In this document: piece by piece, positions 23,320-33,167 of the stretch
How the letters are laid out: every line of letters begins with the position of its first letter
How positions within the stretch are numbered: the first letter of the stretch is position 1
NCBI GenBank assembly: GCA_947632005.1
Contig: CANRNU010000012.1
Span: 1 to 63,145 of the forward strand
Direction: 5' to 3'
Origin: an uncultured Oscillospiraceae bacterium
GTDB lineage: Bacteria > Bacillota > Clostridia > Oscillospirales > Oscillospiraceae
Length of the DNA stretch: 63,145 nucleotides
Position numbers and translations under genes: made by a program
Notes under the pieces: model-generated
Seen by the model: the letters and a program-made list of their open reading frames with translations, nothing else
Told to the model about the DNA's origin: nothing
Database searches by the model: none

Positions 23320-25233
23320 TTACGCTTCGATGAACTGGGCCTTGCTCTCGCCGCACTCCGGGCACACCCACTCCTCCGGCAGCTTGTCGAAGGTGGTGCC
23401 GGCGGGCACCTCCGCGTCCGGGTCGCCCTTTTCGGGGATGTACTCATAGCCGCAGCCGCCGCACACATACCGGGGGCCGATGGGCTCCGGCTTGGGAGGC
23501 GCGGGCCGTTTGATCTTCACCATGGGGCCGGCGGGCTTCTTCTCGCCGGTGTCCAGCGCCTGGGCCAGCAGGGGCAATATCTCGTTGACGTCCCCCACAA
23601 TGCCGTAGTCACAGTTTTTGAAGATGGGCGCCCCGGCGTTTTTGTTGATGGCCACGATGGTGGAGGCGTCCTTGATGCCCTTCAGGTGCTGGATGGCGCC
23701 GGAGATGCCGCAGGCGATGTACAGATTGCCGGTGAACTTCTGGCCGGACATGCCCACATACCGGTTCAGGGGCACGTATTTCAAGGTCTCAGCCACGGGG
23801 CGGGAAGAGCCGATGGCCGCGCCGGCGGCTGCCGCCAGGTCCTTGATGAGCTTCATATTCTCCTTTTCGCCGATGCCCTTGCCTGCAGACACCACCCGTT
23901 CCGCCTGGGCGATGGGGGTGTCCATGGGGATGCCCACGGTGAAGTCGTAGCCGTCCTTTTTGAGGGCCGCCACCAAAGCGTCCACCCGCTCCTTGGCGTC
24001 GCCCTCCCGGAAGATGGTCCGTTTCCGCACGCCGGTGATGGGGGCGGGCTTCTTCGGGGCGCTGCCGCCGCCTCCGCCTGCGCTCTTGGGGGCCTTGCCC
24101 AAAATGGCCGAGGAGATGACCACTCTTTGAATCTCGTTGGTGCCCTCATAGATGGTGGTGATCTTGGCGTCCCGGTAGGCGCGCTCCACCTCCATGCCCT
24201 TCATGAAGCCCGCGCCGCCGTGGATCTGCAGGGCGTCGTTGGTGACCTGCAGGGCGATGTCGGAGGCGTACATCTTGGCCATGGCCGCCTCCATGGCGTA
24301 GGGCTCGTGGTGCTCCTTCAGCTCCGCGGCGGAGTAGACCAAAAACCGGGCGCAGCGCAGCTTGGTGGCCATGTCCGCGATCTTGAAGCTCAGAGCCTGC
24401 TGGAAGGCGATGGGCTTGCCGAACTGGATGCGCTCCTTGGCGTAATTGACCGCGTTCTCATAGGCCCCCTGGGCGATGCCCAGGGCCTGGGCCGCGATGC
24501 CGATGCGGCCGCCGTCCAGGGTGGCCATGGCGATCTTGAAGCCCTGGCCCTCCTTGCCCAGCAGGTTCTCCTTGGGCACCTTCACGTCGTTGAAAATGAG
24601 CTCCGCCGTGGTGGAAGAACGGATGCCCATCTTGTCGTAATGGTCACCGAAGTCGAAGCCCTTCCAGCCCTTCTCCACGATGAACGCACTGATGCCCCGG
24701 GTACCGATGTCCGGGGTGGTCACGGCAAAGACCACGTATGTATCCGCCTTGGGGGCATTGGTGATGAAGATCTTCCCGCCGTTGAGAAGGTAATAGTCTC
24801 CTTTGTCCACGGCGGTGGTCTCGGTACCGCCGGCGTCAGAGCCCGCGTTGGGCTCGGTCAGGCCGAAGGCGCCGATCTTCTCCCCCTTGGCCAGGGGGAC
24901 CAGGTACTTCTTCTTCTGCTCCTCCGTGCCAAAGGCAAAGATAGGATAGCTGCCCAGAGACACATGGGCGGACAGGATGACGCCCGCGCCGCCGTCCACC
25001 CGGGCCAGCTCCTCCACGGCGATGGCATAGCTCAGCACATCCAAGCCCACGCCGCCGTATTCCTTCGGATAGGGGATGCCCATGAGCCCCATCTCGCCCA
25101 GCTTCTTCACGGCCTCCGTGGGGAACTCATTGGCCTGGTCCAGGGCAAAGGCGATGGGTTTGATCTCCTCCTCCGCGAATTTCCGGATCCTGGCCCGCAG
25201 GGCCTCGTGGTCCTGCGTCGTCTGATATAACAT
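23320..25233 (-). CDS. Acyl-CoA dehydrogenase-EtfA FAD domain-rubredoxin fusion
   Basis: A 637-residue three-part protein. Residues 1-380 are a complete acyl-CoA dehydrogenase of the short-chain/butyryl type, with GAFGLTEPNAGSD and the catalytic Glu363 in IYEGTNEIQR. Residues about 440-556 are the C-terminal FAD-binding domain of electron-transfer-flavoprotein alpha (SSRPVAET, VGMSGQ, ACGISGAIQHL, AINKNAGAPIF, DYGIVGDV). Residues 588-637 are a rubredoxin with Cys591/594 and Cys624/627. Flexible linkers rich in Gly and Pro join them. Electrons from an acyl-CoA could pass FAD, Etf FAD and rubredoxin iron to the flavodiiron protein encoded 21 bases downstream. The ATG at 25233 follows AAAAAGGAGGAGCGCGT. 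Confidence 0.92.
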   Translation of the reverse strand: MLYQTTQDHEALRARIRKFAEEEIKPIAFALDQANEFPTEAVKKLGEMGLMGIPYPKEYGGVGLDVLSYAIAVEELARVDGGAGVILSAHVSLGSYPIFAFGTEEQKKKYLVPLAKGEKIGAFGLTEPNAGSDAGGTETTAVDKGDYYLLNGGKIFITNAPKADTYVVFAVTTPDIGTRGISAFIVEKGWKGFDFGDHYDKMGIRSSTTAELIFNDVKVPKENLLGKEGQGFKIAMATLDGGRIGIAAQALGIAQGAYENAVNYAKERIQFGKPIAFQQALSFKIADMATKLRCARFLVYSAAELKEHHEPYAMEAAMAKMYASDIALQVTNDALQIHGGAGFMKGMEVERAYRDAKITTIYEGTNEIQRVVISSAILGKAPKSAGGGGGSAPKKPAPITGVRKRTIFREGDAKERVDALVAALKKDGYDFTVGIPMDTPIAQAERVVSAGKGIGEKENMKLIKDLAAAAGAAIGSSRPVAETLKYVPLNRYVGMSGQKFTGNLYIACGISGAIQHLKGIKDASTIVAINKNAGAPIFKNCDYGIVGDVNEILPLLAQALDTGEKKPAGPMVKIKRPAPPKPEPIGPRYVCGGCGYEYIPEKGDPDAEVPAGTTFDKLPEEWVCPECGESKAQFIEA

Positions 25234-25295
25234 ACGCGCTCCTCCTTTTTTCATTTTCCGCCCTCCCGCCGCAGACGCCGGGAGTTTGATAATAT

Positions 25296-25323
25296 AGTAT
25301 ACTGCATTGTTTAAATTTGTCAA
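25296..25323 (-). promoter_or_regulatory. Promoter of the acyl-CoA dehydrogenase fusion operon
   Basis: On the minus strand TTGACA and TATACT are 16 bases apart and lie about 65 bases upstream of the start codon. Confidence 0.75.
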
Positions 25324-25520
25324 TAATCCCGCTGTCTATTTTGTATTTCCGGTCAAATTGCATAAAGTCATCCCGTTTCCGCCAACGGTGTGCCCATATC
25401 ACGGCGGGATGCTCAGGCAAAAATGCATTGACCTATAGCATTTTCCTGAAAAGTGTTTTATAATTTGTGAGAAGCATCCAAGACCCCAAACATATCAACA
25501 TTGAGGAAAGGAAAAGGAAC

Positions 25521-26642
25521 ATGAAAAAGCTGATCGCATTGATGATGTGCGCCATGCTGCTGCTGAGCGGCTGCTCCGCCGTGACGGCGAACGGCCCCGG
25601 CACGGGCATCCAGATCCGGGATCTGGTCGTCGGCAGCTCCGATGGCAGGACCACAGACCTGACCGGCATGTCTGTCACCGTTGAGAGCGCCGAATCCGAC
25701 ACCTCCCTGGGCGCCCGTATCTCCGTCGCCGCCGGCGGCCAGGAGAGCGCCGACCTGATCCTGGGCATGGTGGGGCAGTATCTGTACCTCTCCGCGGACG
25801 GCATCGACGGCACCCATACCCTCGCCCTGGACCTGGACCGGGTGATCCAGGTCCTGAACGGCGCGTATAACTCCATCCTGAGCACCATCACCGGCATCCT
25901 CCCCGCCATCTTCTCCGGGGAAGACCTCCCCGAGGGCGCCGCCTTCCGGGACTTCCCCGAGGAGATACCGGAGGATGATCTGGACGCCCTCCTGGCCGAA
26001 CTGGAGGAGGTCGGATCTCCGCTGGAGGATTACCTGGAGGACGCGGACCCCGCTCCTTCCGTCACGACGGACCCGGCAGCCGAAAAGATCGATGAGATCA
26101 TCAACCGGTGCGTGACTGCTGAAGAGCAGCAGATCGAAGGCGAGGCCTTCCAGACCCTCACGCTGAATTTCGCCGAGGCGGATATGGCGGAGCTGTTCGA
26201 CACCATCATGATGTCCGACTTGAGCGGCGTGACGCTCGGGCAGTTCCTGGCGTCCCGGAACATCTCCTGCGCCCTGACCGGCACCGTCACCGGCAACGAG
26301 GATTTCTCCCGGTTCCTCATCGACCTGACGCCTGTCATCTCTGCCGAGGGCGATATGCTCACGCTGCCCTGCGTCATTGACGGGATGTCGGCAGACGGTT
26401 CCGTGGGTGTCTCCGTCAGCAGCGCTCAGGACGGCCAGGACCTGGCTTCCCTCTCCCTGACCTACGTCCGCACCACGGTGGTGAGCGCCGACTGGCTGCC
26501 TGCGGAGCCGGGCCCGGAGACCGTCATGCTCACCGAGCTGTCCCCGAATGGGGCGCTGGACGCCTTCACCGGCGCGCTGGACGCCTACCTGGAGCAGATC
26601 GGCAACATGGCGGAGACCGTATCCCAGGCCAACGCCGGCTGA
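25521..26642 (+). CDS. Hypothetical lipoprotein, 373 residues
   Basis: The ATG at 25521 follows AAAGGAAAAGGAAC. Residues 1-18 are a lipoprotein signal ending in LLSGC. The mature protein is acidic, rich in Asp, Ser and Thr, with a Pro/Glu-rich middle (EEIPEDDLDALLAELEEV), and no catalytic motif or family is recognised. A -10 TATAAT lies at 25459-25464. A strong terminator follows, so it is monocistronic and unrelated to the leu operon downstream. Confidence 0.75.
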   Translation: MKKLIALMMCAMLLLSGCSAVTANGPGTGIQIRDLVVGSSDGRTTDLTGMSVTVESAESDTSLGARISVAAGGQESADLILGMVGQYLYLSADGIDGTHTLALDLDRVIQVLNGAYNSILSTITGILPAIFSGEDLPEGAAFRDFPEEIPEDDLDALLAELEEVGSPLEDYLEDADPAPSVTTDPAAEKIDEIINRCVTAEEQQIEGEAFQTLTLNFAEADMAELFDTIMMSDLSGVTLGQFLASRNISCALTGTVTGNEDFSRFLIDLTPVISAEGDMLTLPCVIDGMSADGSVGVSVSSAQDGQDLASLSLTYVRTTVVSADWLPAEPGPETVMLTELSPNGALDAFTGALDAYLEQIGNMAETVSQANAG

Positions 26643-26662
26643 CAGCCCACGCATATCTTCCG

Positions 26663-26700
26663 GACACCAGGTCCCCTCTCCGGGACCTGGTGTCTTTTTT
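26663..26700 (+). terminator. Terminator of the lipoprotein gene
   Basis: GACACCAGGTCCC and GGGACCTGGTGTC form a 13-bp stem with a short loop, followed by a run of Ts. Confidence 0.93.
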
Positions 26701-26770
26701 TCTGTGACATTTGGGGTGCTGTTCACAAAATCTGGGGGATATCTCCTGCGTTTTTTATGAATCCTGGCGT

Positions 26771-26800
26771 TTGACAGGAGGGCGGGAACTGGGTTATAAT
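26771..26800 (+). promoter_or_regulatory. Promoter of the leu/ilv operon
   Basis: TTGACA and TATAAT, both perfect consensus hexamers, are 18 bases apart. Transcription should start near 26807, giving a leader of about 240 bases before leuA. Confidence 0.9.
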
Positions 26801-26832
26801 ATGGAAAATCCAAGCCTGAGTGAGGATATAGC

Positions 26833-26937
26833 ATGCGATTTCTCTTCGTTGGCGGCCTGATGATTATCAGCGTTATTATTGTTCGACTGTGCAGGGGCAA
26901 TAATAGCGCGAAAAGTCATGCTGTCAACGCTGGGTGA
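26833..26937 (+). CDS. Leu/Ile/Val leader peptide (attenuator)
   Basis: A 34-codon open frame starts at the ATG at 26833, six bases after TGAGGA. Its middle reads LMIISVIIVRLC, that is one Leu, four Ile and two Val before a second Leu, in the style of enterobacterial ilv leader peptides (ISVVVIIIPPC). The Ile/Val codons at 26863-26883 overlap the first arm of a pause hairpin. Ribosome stalling on scarce charged Ile, Val or Leu tRNA would shift the downstream RNA folding. This peptide is regulatory rather than functional as a protein. Confidence 0.8.
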   Translation: MRFLFVGGLMIISVIIVRLCRGNNSAKSHAVNAG

Positions 26938-27009
26938 GTTTACCGGAGAATCGGAAAACCGTATTCACGCCGTATGGTCTGACTTTTCAGGCCATACGGC
27001 TTTTGATTT
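26868..27009 (+). promoter_or_regulatory. Transcription attenuator of the leu/ilv operon
   Basis: Alternative helices are visible. Pause stem: CGTTATTATTG (26871-26881) with CAATAATAGCG (26898-26908). Competing pairing: CAGCGTT (26868-26874) with AACGCTG (26926-26932). Antiterminator: GAAAAGTCA (26910-26918) with TGACTTTTC (26980-26988). Terminator: GCCGTATGG (26969-26977) with CCATACGGC (26992-27000), extended inward by CTGA/TCAG and followed by TTTTGATTT. The antiterminator uses bases of the terminator's inner stem, so the two exclude each other. Confidence 0.82.
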
Positions 27010-27044
27010 ACTGTAATAAATCCAGAAAGGAAGGCTGATAGAAT

Positions 27045-28586
27045 ATGGACCGCATCATCGTGTTTGACACGACCCTCCGCGACGGCGAACAGTCCCCCGG
27101 CTGTTCCATGAACCTGCGGGAAAAGATCGAGGTGGCCCGCTGCCTGGAGAAGCTGAAGGTAGACGTGATCGAGGCGGGCTTCGCCATCTCCTCCCCCGGG
27201 GATTTTGAGAGCGTGAAGACCATCGCCGGGGCGGTGAAGGAGTGCACCGTGGCCTCTCTGGCCCGGGCCAACACCAAGGACATCGACGCGGCCTGGGAGG
27301 CGGTGAAGGGCGCCGCCGACCCCCGCATCCACCTGTTCATCGCCACCAGCGACCTGCACATGCAGTACAAGCTGCGCATGACCCCGGACCAGGTCCTGGA
27401 GGCCGCCTCCACCATGACCGCCTACGCCAGGAAGTTCTGCTCCAACGTAGAGTTCTCCGCCGAGGACGCCACCCGCAGCGACTGGGAGTTCCTGGCCAAG
27501 GTCATCTCCGCCGCCATCGCCAGCGGCGCCACCACCGTGAACATCCCCGACACCGTGGGCTACACCACCCCGGCGGAGATGCGGGCGCTGTTCGAGTACC
27601 TGCGCCAGCATGTGAAAGACGCGGACAAGGCCATCTTCTCCACCCACTGCCACGACGACCTCGGCATGGCCACCGCCAACACCCTGGCGGGCATCCAGGG
27701 CGGCGCCCGGCAGATCGAGTGCACGGTGAACGGCCTGGGAGAGCGGGCCGGCAACACCGCCATGGAGGAGGTCGTCATGGCCATGCGCACCCGTCCCAAC
27801 GCCTATCCCTACGAGTGCCGCATCGACACCACCCAGTTCGCCCGGGCCAGCCGGACCGTCTATTCCATCATCGGCCAGAGCGCGCCGCTCAATAAGCCCA
27901 TCGTGGGCCGCAACGCCTTTGCCCATGAGGCCGGCATCCATCAGCACGGCGTCATGGCCAACAAGCTCACCTATGAGATCCTGACCCCTGAGTCCGTGGG
28001 CGTGTCCACCAACAACCTGGTCCTGGGCAAGCACTCCGGCAAGCACGCCGTGGATGACCGGCTCAAGGCCCTGGGCTACACCCTCTCCCGGGAGGACCTG
28101 GAGGCATGCTTCGAGGAGTTCAAGGTCCTGTGCGACAAGAAAAAGGTGGTCACCGACGCAGACCTGGAGGCCATCGCCGAGCACCGGGCCGTCGTCAGCG
28201 AGAGCGCGGACGAGCACGGCTACCGGCTGGACTGGTTCTCCGTCCACACCAGCAACTTCACCACCGCCACCTGCACCGTCAGCCTTATCAAGGACGGAGA
28301 GAAGTTCGAGGACGTATGCCTGGGCGACGGCCCCATCGACGCGGCCTTCAACGCCATCGACAAGATCGTCAAGCCCATCGAGCACTCCTTTGACATCTAC
28401 AACATCCACTCCATCTCCGAGGGCAAGGATACCCTGGGCGACGTGACCATCAAGCTGACCGCCGCCAACCGGACCTATACCGGCAAGGGCCTTTCCACCG
28501 ACATCATCGAGGCCAGCATCGTGGCCTACATCAAGGCCGTGAACAAGCTCTGCGCCGCCACGGCAGGACAGAAGGAGAGTGCATGA
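27045..28586 (+). CDS. leuA: 2-isopropylmalate synthase
   Basis: A 513-residue LeuA, which condenses acetyl-CoA with 2-oxoisovalerate as the first step of leucine synthesis. The N-terminal TIM barrel has [12 protein letters not shown], the metal-binding HCHDDLGMA and the family motif NGLGERAGN; the GKHSGKHA stretch and the C-terminal regulatory domain that binds leucine (from about residue 385) are complete. Length is typical. The start follows AGAAAGGAAGGCTGATAGAAT. It is the first structural gene after the attenuator, and leuC begins one base after its stop. Citramalate synthase is a close paralogue, but the leuCDB context favours LeuA. Confidence 0.95.
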   Translation: MDRIIVFDTTLRDGEQSPGCSMNLREKIEVARCLEKLKVDVIEAGFAISSPGDFESVKTIAGAVKECTVASLARANTKDIDAAWEAVKGAADPRIHLFIATSDLHMQYKLRMTPDQVLEAASTMTAYARKFCSNVEFSAEDATRSDWEFLAKVISAAIASGATTVNIPDTVGYTTPAEMRALFEYLRQHVKDADKAIFSTHCHDDLGMATANTLAGIQGGARQIECTVNGLGERAGNTAMEEVVMAMRTRPNAYPYECRIDTTQFARASRTVYSIIGQSAPLNKPIVGRNAFAHEAGIHQHGVMANKLTYEILTPESVGVSTNNLVLGKHSGKHAVDDRLKALGYTLSREDLEACFEEFKVLCDKKKVVTDADLEAIAEHRAVVSESADEHGYRLDWFSVHTSNFTTATCTVSLIKDGEKFEDVCLGDGPIDAAFNAIDKIVKPIEHSFDIYNIHSISEGKDTLGDVTIKLTAANRTYTGKGLSTDIIEASIVAYIKAVNKLCAATAGQKESA

Positions 28587-28587
28587 T

Positions 28588-29859
28588 ATGGGCATGACCA
28601 TGACCCAAAAGATCCTGGCCGCTCACGCGGGGCTGCCCGCCGTGAAGGCCGGGGACCTGATCGAGGCAAAGCTGGACCTGGTGCTGGGCAACGACATCAC
28701 CACCCCCGTGGCCGTGACGGTCTTTGACAAAGCCGGACTCACCGGCATCTTCGATAAGGATAAGATCGCCATCGTCCTGGACCACTACACCCCCTGCAAG
28801 GACATCAAGTCCGCCGAGCTGTGCAAGCAGGCCCGGGAGTTCGCCCAGCGCTTCGGCATCACCCACCTGTACGATGTGGGACAGGCGGGCATCGAGCACG
28901 CCCTGCTGCCGGAAAAGGGACTGGTAGCCCCCGGGGAGTGCGTCATCGGCGCGGACAGCCACACCTGCACCTACGGGGCCCTGGGCGCCTTCTCCACCGG
29001 CGTGGGCTCCACGGACATGGCCGCCGGCATGGCCATCGGGGAGAACTGGTTCAAGGTCCCCGCCGCCATCCGCGTCACCCTGACCGGCGAGCTGCCCCCC
29101 TATGTGAGCGGCAAGGACGTGATATTGCATCTCATCGGGATGATCGGCGTGGACGGGGCCCTCTACAAATCCCTGGAATTCACCGGTCCCGGCGTGGCCT
29201 CCCTCACCATGGACGACCGGTTCACCATCGCCAACATGGCCATCGAGGCCGGGGCGAAAAACGGCATCTTCCCTGTGGACGCCAGGACCATAGAGTATGT
29301 CACCGGCCGGGTGGACCGGCCCTGGACCGTCTATGAGGCCGACGCGGACGCGGTCTATGACAGCGAAGTCGCCATCGACCTGTCCGCCCTGCCTCCCACC
29401 GTGAGCCTGCCCCACCTGCCCAGCAACGCAAAGCCCATCGACCAGGTGAAGGGCATGGCCATCGACCAGGTGGTCATCGGCTCTTGCACCAACGGGCGCA
29501 TCTCCGACCTGCGGGCCGCGGCGGAGATCCTGAAGGGGAAAAAGGTGGCGGACGGCATCCGCTGCATCGTCATCCCCGCCACCCAGGACGTATCCCTCCA
29601 GTGCATCCGGGAGGGACTGGCAGAGATCTTCCTCAGCGCCGGATGTGTATTCTCCACGCCCACCTGCGGCCCCTGCCTGGGCGGCCATATGGGCTGCATG
29701 GCCGGAGGCGAGCGGGCCGTATCCACCACCAACCGGAATTTCGTGGGGCGCATGGGCCACACGGAGAGCGAGGTCATCCTCGCCTCTCCCGCCGTGGCCG
29801 CGGCCAGCGCCGTGGCCGGATGCCTGGCCTCGCCCCTGGACGTCATGAAGGAGGACTGA
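28588..29859 (+). CDS. leuC: 3-isopropylmalate dehydratase large subunit
   Basis: A 423-residue aconitase-family subunit that isomerises 2- to 3-isopropylmalate with LeuD. The [4Fe-4S] ligands are in GSCTNGR and TCGPCLGG, and the [11 protein letters not shown] motif is present. The short form (about 420 residues, LeuC/homoaconitase-like type common in Clostridia and archaea) differs from the 470-residue enterobacterial enzyme. I prefer the ATG at 28588 because GAAGGAGAG precedes it at suitable distance within the end of leuA. Its stop is four bases from leuD. Confidence 0.94.
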   Translation: MGMTMTQKILAAHAGLPAVKAGDLIEAKLDLVLGNDITTPVAVTVFDKAGLTGIFDKDKIAIVLDHYTPCKDIKSAELCKQAREFAQRFGITHLYDVGQAGIEHALLPEKGLVAPGECVIGADSHTCTYGALGAFSTGVGSTDMAAGMAIGENWFKVPAAIRVTLTGELPPYVSGKDVILHLIGMIGVDGALYKSLEFTGPGVASLTMDDRFTIANMAIEAGAKNGIFPVDARTIEYVTGRVDRPWTVYEADADAVYDSEVAIDLSALPPTVSLPHLPSNAKPIDQVKGMAIDQVVIGSCTNGRISDLRAAAEILKGKKVADGIRCIVIPATQDVSLQCIREGLAEIFLSAGCVFSTPTCGPCLGGHMGCMAGGERAVSTTNRNFVGRMGHTESEVILASPAVAAASAVAGCLASPLDVMKED

Positions 29860-29863
29860 GACC

Positions 29864-30358
29864 ATGGCGACTGGAACTGTTTTCAAATACGGCGACAACG
29901 TGGACACCGACGTGATCATCCCCGCCCGGTACCTGAACGCCCCCTCCCCGGCGGAGCTTGCCAAGCACTGCATGGAGGACATCGACGCCGCCTATGCCTC
30001 CTCGGTAAAGCCCGGCGACATCATCGTGGGCGGCTGGAACTTTGGCTGCGGCTCCTCCCGGGAGCACGCCCCCATGGCCATCCAGGCCAGCGGCGCGGCA
30101 TGCGTCATCGCCGCCAGCTTCGCCCGCATCTTCTATCGCAACGCCATCAACATCGGCTTCCCCATCCTGGAGTGTCCGGAGGCCGCCGCCGGTATCCAAA
30201 ACGGCGACAAGGTGACCGTGGATTTCGCCGCCGGTCTCATCACCGATGAGACCACCGGCGCCTCCTTCCAGGCCGCCGGCTTCCCGGCGTTCATCAACAG
30301 CATCATCGACAACGGCGGCCTTCTGCCCTATCTGAAGGCCCGGCAGAAAGGCGAGTGA
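29864..30358 (+). CDS. leuD: 3-isopropylmalate dehydratase small subunit
   Basis: A 164-residue LeuD, the swivel domain that completes the active site with LeuC. The signature [13 protein letters not shown] and the substrate-binding [10 protein letters not shown] loop are present. The length matches the short archaeal/clostridial type, consistent with the partner LeuC. It is separated by four bases from leuC, and leuB starts five bases after its stop. Confidence 0.95.
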   Translation: MATGTVFKYGDNVDTDVIIPARYLNAPSPAELAKHCMEDIDAAYASSVKPGDIIVGGWNFGCGSSREHAPMAIQASGAACVIAASFARIFYRNAINIGFPILECPEAAAGIQNGDKVTVDFAAGLITDETTGASFQAAGFPAFINSIIDNGGLLPYLKARQKGE

Positions 30359-30363
30359 GCTCT

Positions 30364-31434
30364 ATGGAATACAACATTGCCCTGGTGAAGGGCGACGGCA
30401 TCGGCCCGGAGATCGTGGATGGGGCCGTGACCGTCCTGGAAAAGGTGGGAGAGAAGTTCGGCCACACCTTCCATTTTACCTCTTATCTGGCCGGCGGCTG
30501 CGCCATCGACGCCACCGGCGTGCCCCTGCCCCCGGAGACCGTGGAGGGGTGTCTCGCCAGCGACAGCGTGCTCCTGGGCGCAGTGGGCGGTCCCAAGTGG
30601 GACACGCTCCCCGGAGACATCCGGCCGGAGAAGGCCCTGCTGGGCCTGCGGGCCAAGCTGGGGCTCTACACCAACCTGCGCCCCGCCCGGCTGTATCCGG
30701 CCCTCGCCGGCAAGTGCCCCCTCCGGGCGGAGACCGTGGCGGAAGGCTTCGACCTGCTGATGGTCCGGGAGCTCACCGGCGGCATCTACTTCGGCGACCG
30801 GGGCCGCCGGGACGGCAAGTACGGCCCTGAGGCATACGACACCGAGGCATACTCCGTCATGGAGATCGAGCGCATCGCCCATGTGGCCTTCTCGGCCGCC
30901 CGGAAGCGGAACCACAAGGTCATCAGCGTGGACAAGGCAAACGTGCTGGAGACCTCCCGGCTCTGGCGGGAGACGGTCCACCGGGTGGCGGAGCAGTATC
31001 CGGACGTGACCGTGCAGGACATGCTGGTGGACAACGCCGCCATGCAGCTGGTCCGCTGGCCTGCCCAGTTTGACGTGATCGTCACCACCAACATGTTCGG
31101 GGATATCCTCTCCGACGAGGCCAGCCAGATCACCGGTTCCATCGGCCTGCTGCCCTCCGCCTCCCTGGGAGACGGGACCCGGGGCCTGTACGAGCCCATC
31201 CACGGCTCCGCCCCGGACATCGCCGGCACCGGCAAGGCCAACCCCATCGCCACCATCCTGTCCGCCGCCATGATGCTGCGCTACTCCTTCGACCTTCCGG
31301 AGGAGGCCGCCTGCATCGAAGCCGCCGTGGACAAGGCCCTGGATGACGGCTGCCGCACGGCGGACATCGCCGCCCCGGGCGACGGGATCCTCAACTGCGC
31401 CGGGATGGTACAGGCCATCCTGGACCGCATCTGA
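30364..31434 (+). CDS. leuB: 3-isopropylmalate dehydrogenase
   Basis: A 356-residue LeuB, which oxidises and decarboxylates 3-isopropylmalate with NAD. It shows GDGIGPEI at the N-terminus, the substrate-binding LRPARLYP and [11 protein letters not shown] blocks, the metal-binding [10 protein letters not shown] and the NAD-binding [12 protein letters not shown]. The ATG at 30364 is better spaced from AAAGGCGAG than the upstream GTG that overlaps the leuD stop. ilvB follows after 13 bases. Confidence 0.96.
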   Translation: MEYNIALVKGDGIGPEIVDGAVTVLEKVGEKFGHTFHFTSYLAGGCAIDATGVPLPPETVEGCLASDSVLLGAVGGPKWDTLPGDIRPEKALLGLRAKLGLYTNLRPARLYPALAGKCPLRAETVAEGFDLLMVRELTGGIYFGDRGRRDGKYGPEAYDTEAYSVMEIERIAHVAFSAARKRNHKVISVDKANVLETSRLWRETVHRVAEQYPDVTVQDMLVDNAAMQLVRWPAQFDVIVTTNMFGDILSDEASQITGSIGLLPSASLGDGTRGLYEPIHGSAPDIAGTGKANPIATILSAAMMLRYSFDLPEEAACIEAAVDKALDDGCRTADIAAPGDGILNCAGMVQAILDRI

Positions 31435-31447
31435 AAGGACTGACCAC

Positions 31448-33154
31448 ATGAAGATCACAGGCGCGAAAATACTGCTGGAATGCCTTTTGGAACAGGGCGT
31501 GGACACCGTCTTCGGCTATCCCGGCGGCACCATCCTCAACGTCTACGACGCCCTGTACGACTACCGGGACAAGATCCGCCACATCCGCACCGCCCATGAG
31601 CAGGGCGCGGCCCATGCCGCGGACGGCTATGCCCGGTCCACCGGCCGGGTGGGGGTGTGCCTTGCCACCTCTGGCCCCGGCGCCACCAACCTGGTCACCG
31701 GCATCGCCACCGCCTACATGGACTCCTCCCCCGTGGTGTTCATCACCTGCAACGTGGGAGAGAACCTCATCGGCAAGGACTCCTTCCAGGAGGTGGACAT
31801 CACCGGCATCACCATGCCCATCACCAAGTGCAACTACCTGGTCCGGCACGCCAACGAGCTGGCCGACATCGTCCGGGAGGGCTTTGCCATCGCCCGCAGC
31901 GGTCGACCGGGTCCGGTGCTCATCGACATCCTGAAAAACGCCACCGCCGAGGAGGCGGAATACAACTCTCTGCCCCAGGCGCTGCACTACAAGTACGGTC
32001 GCCTGGCCGCCCTGCTGGGCCGGTCCAGCCACGACATGACGGCTCCCGAGCCGGACAGCGAGGATATCGACACCCTGGTCCAGCTCATCAAGGAGTCGGA
32101 GCGGCCCCTTCTCATCTGCGGGGGCGGCGTGGTCCGGGGCCGGGCCCATGAGGAGCTGGCGGTGTTCGCCCAGCGGGCGGACGCTCCCGTGGCCATCACG
32201 GTCATGGGCGCCGGCGGCTTCAACGGACGCAACCCTCTGACCACCGGCATGATCGGCATGCACGGCTCCCAGGCCAGCAACATGGCCGTGGACAGCTGTG
32301 ACCTGCTCATCGCCCTGGGCTGCCGGTTCTCCGACCGGGTGGCCCTGGACCCCAAGACCTTCGCCAGCCAGGCGGTCATCGTCCAGGTGGACATCGACCG
32401 GTCCGAGATCAACAAAAACGTTCAGACCCGCCACCACATCGTGGGGGATGTGAAGCGGGTGCTCCAGCTGCTCAACGAGCGGGTGGAGCAGAAGGACAAC
32501 ACCGACTGGAAAAACTACGTCTTCTCCTTCCCCACCGAGACCGAGTATTCCCTGGCCGGGGACGCCCTGACCCCCAAGCAGATCTCCGACGCCGTGGCCC
32601 GCATCGCCCCCTGGGACACCATCGTGGCCACCGACGTGGGCCAGCACCAGATGTGGGTCACCCAGCACTTCCACTACGACTACCCCGGGCAGCTGCTCAC
32701 CTCCGGCGGCTTCGGCTCCATGGGCTTCGGCCTGGGGGCCGCCATCGGCGCCAAGGTCAGCCACCCGGACAAGACGGTGCTGCACATCACCGGCGACGGC
32801 AGCTTCCGCATGAACTGCAACGAGCTGGCCACCGTGGCCTACTACAACATCCCCATCGTCACCATCATCTTCAACAACCGCACCCTTGGCATGGTCCGTC
32901 AGTGGCAGACCCTGATCTACGACCAGCGCTACAGCGAGACGGACATCGCCGTGGAGCCGGATTTCGTGAAGCTGGCGGAGGCATACGGCCTGAGCGGCAA
33001 GCGGGTCAACAACGCCGCGGACTTCGAGGACACCCTGAAGGAGGCCCTCTCCTGCGGTCACGGCTACGTCATCGACGCGGTCATCGACATCGACGAGAAG
33101 GTCCGCCCCATGGTCAACGGCGGCGACCGGATCACCCAGTTCCTGTTGAATTAA
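31448..33154 (+). CDS. ilvB: Acetolactate synthase large subunit
   Basis: A 568-residue ThDP-dependent synthase that makes acetolactate or acetohydroxybutyrate, the first common step to valine, leucine and isoleucine. The catalytic Glu lies in TAHEQGAAHAADGYAR; the ThDP/Mg motif GDGSFRMNCNELATV ends in NN (IIFNNRTLGMV), and the FAD-region signatures are intact. The regulatory subunit gene ilvN follows after 13 bases, indicating the anabolic, feedback-inhibited enzyme rather than the catabolic AlsS. The start follows AAAGGACTGACCAC. Confidence 0.96.
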   Translation: MKITGAKILLECLLEQGVDTVFGYPGGTILNVYDALYDYRDKIRHIRTAHEQGAAHAADGYARSTGRVGVCLATSGPGATNLVTGIATAYMDSSPVVFITCNVGENLIGKDSFQEVDITGITMPITKCNYLVRHANELADIVREGFAIARSGRPGPVLIDILKNATAEEAEYNSLPQALHYKYGRLAALLGRSSHDMTAPEPDSEDIDTLVQLIKESERPLLICGGGVVRGRAHEELAVFAQRADAPVAITVMGAGGFNGRNPLTTGMIGMHGSQASNMAVDSCDLLIALGCRFSDRVALDPKTFASQAVIVQVDIDRSEINKNVQTRHHIVGDVKRVLQLLNERVEQKDNTDWKNYVFSFPTETEYSLAGDALTPKQISDAVARIAPWDTIVATDVGQHQMWVTQHFHYDYPGQLLTSGGFGSMGFGLGAAIGAKVSHPDKTVLHITGDGSFRMNCNELATVAYYNIPIVTIIFNNRTLGMVRQWQTLIYDQRYSETDIAVEPDFVKLAEAYGLSGKRVNNAADFEDTLKEALSCGHGYVIDAVIDIDEKVRPMVNGGDRITQFLLN

Positions 33155-33167
33155 GGAGGGCGGCGCT

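Noticed and set aside
22051-25230. A 1059-codon open frame antisense to the flavodiiron/acyl-CoA dehydrogenase operon
   Set aside because: It mirrors two well-identified genes on the other strand and shows no domain or ribosome site. Long antisense frames are expected in GC-rich DNA with biased third positions; the same holds for those opposite ilvB, ilvD, the ABC-F gene and others.
26800-27044. T-box leader before leuA
   Set aside because: The conserved T-box sequence before the terminator is not seen, whereas a leader peptide with Ile/Val/Leu codons and alternative helices explains the region.
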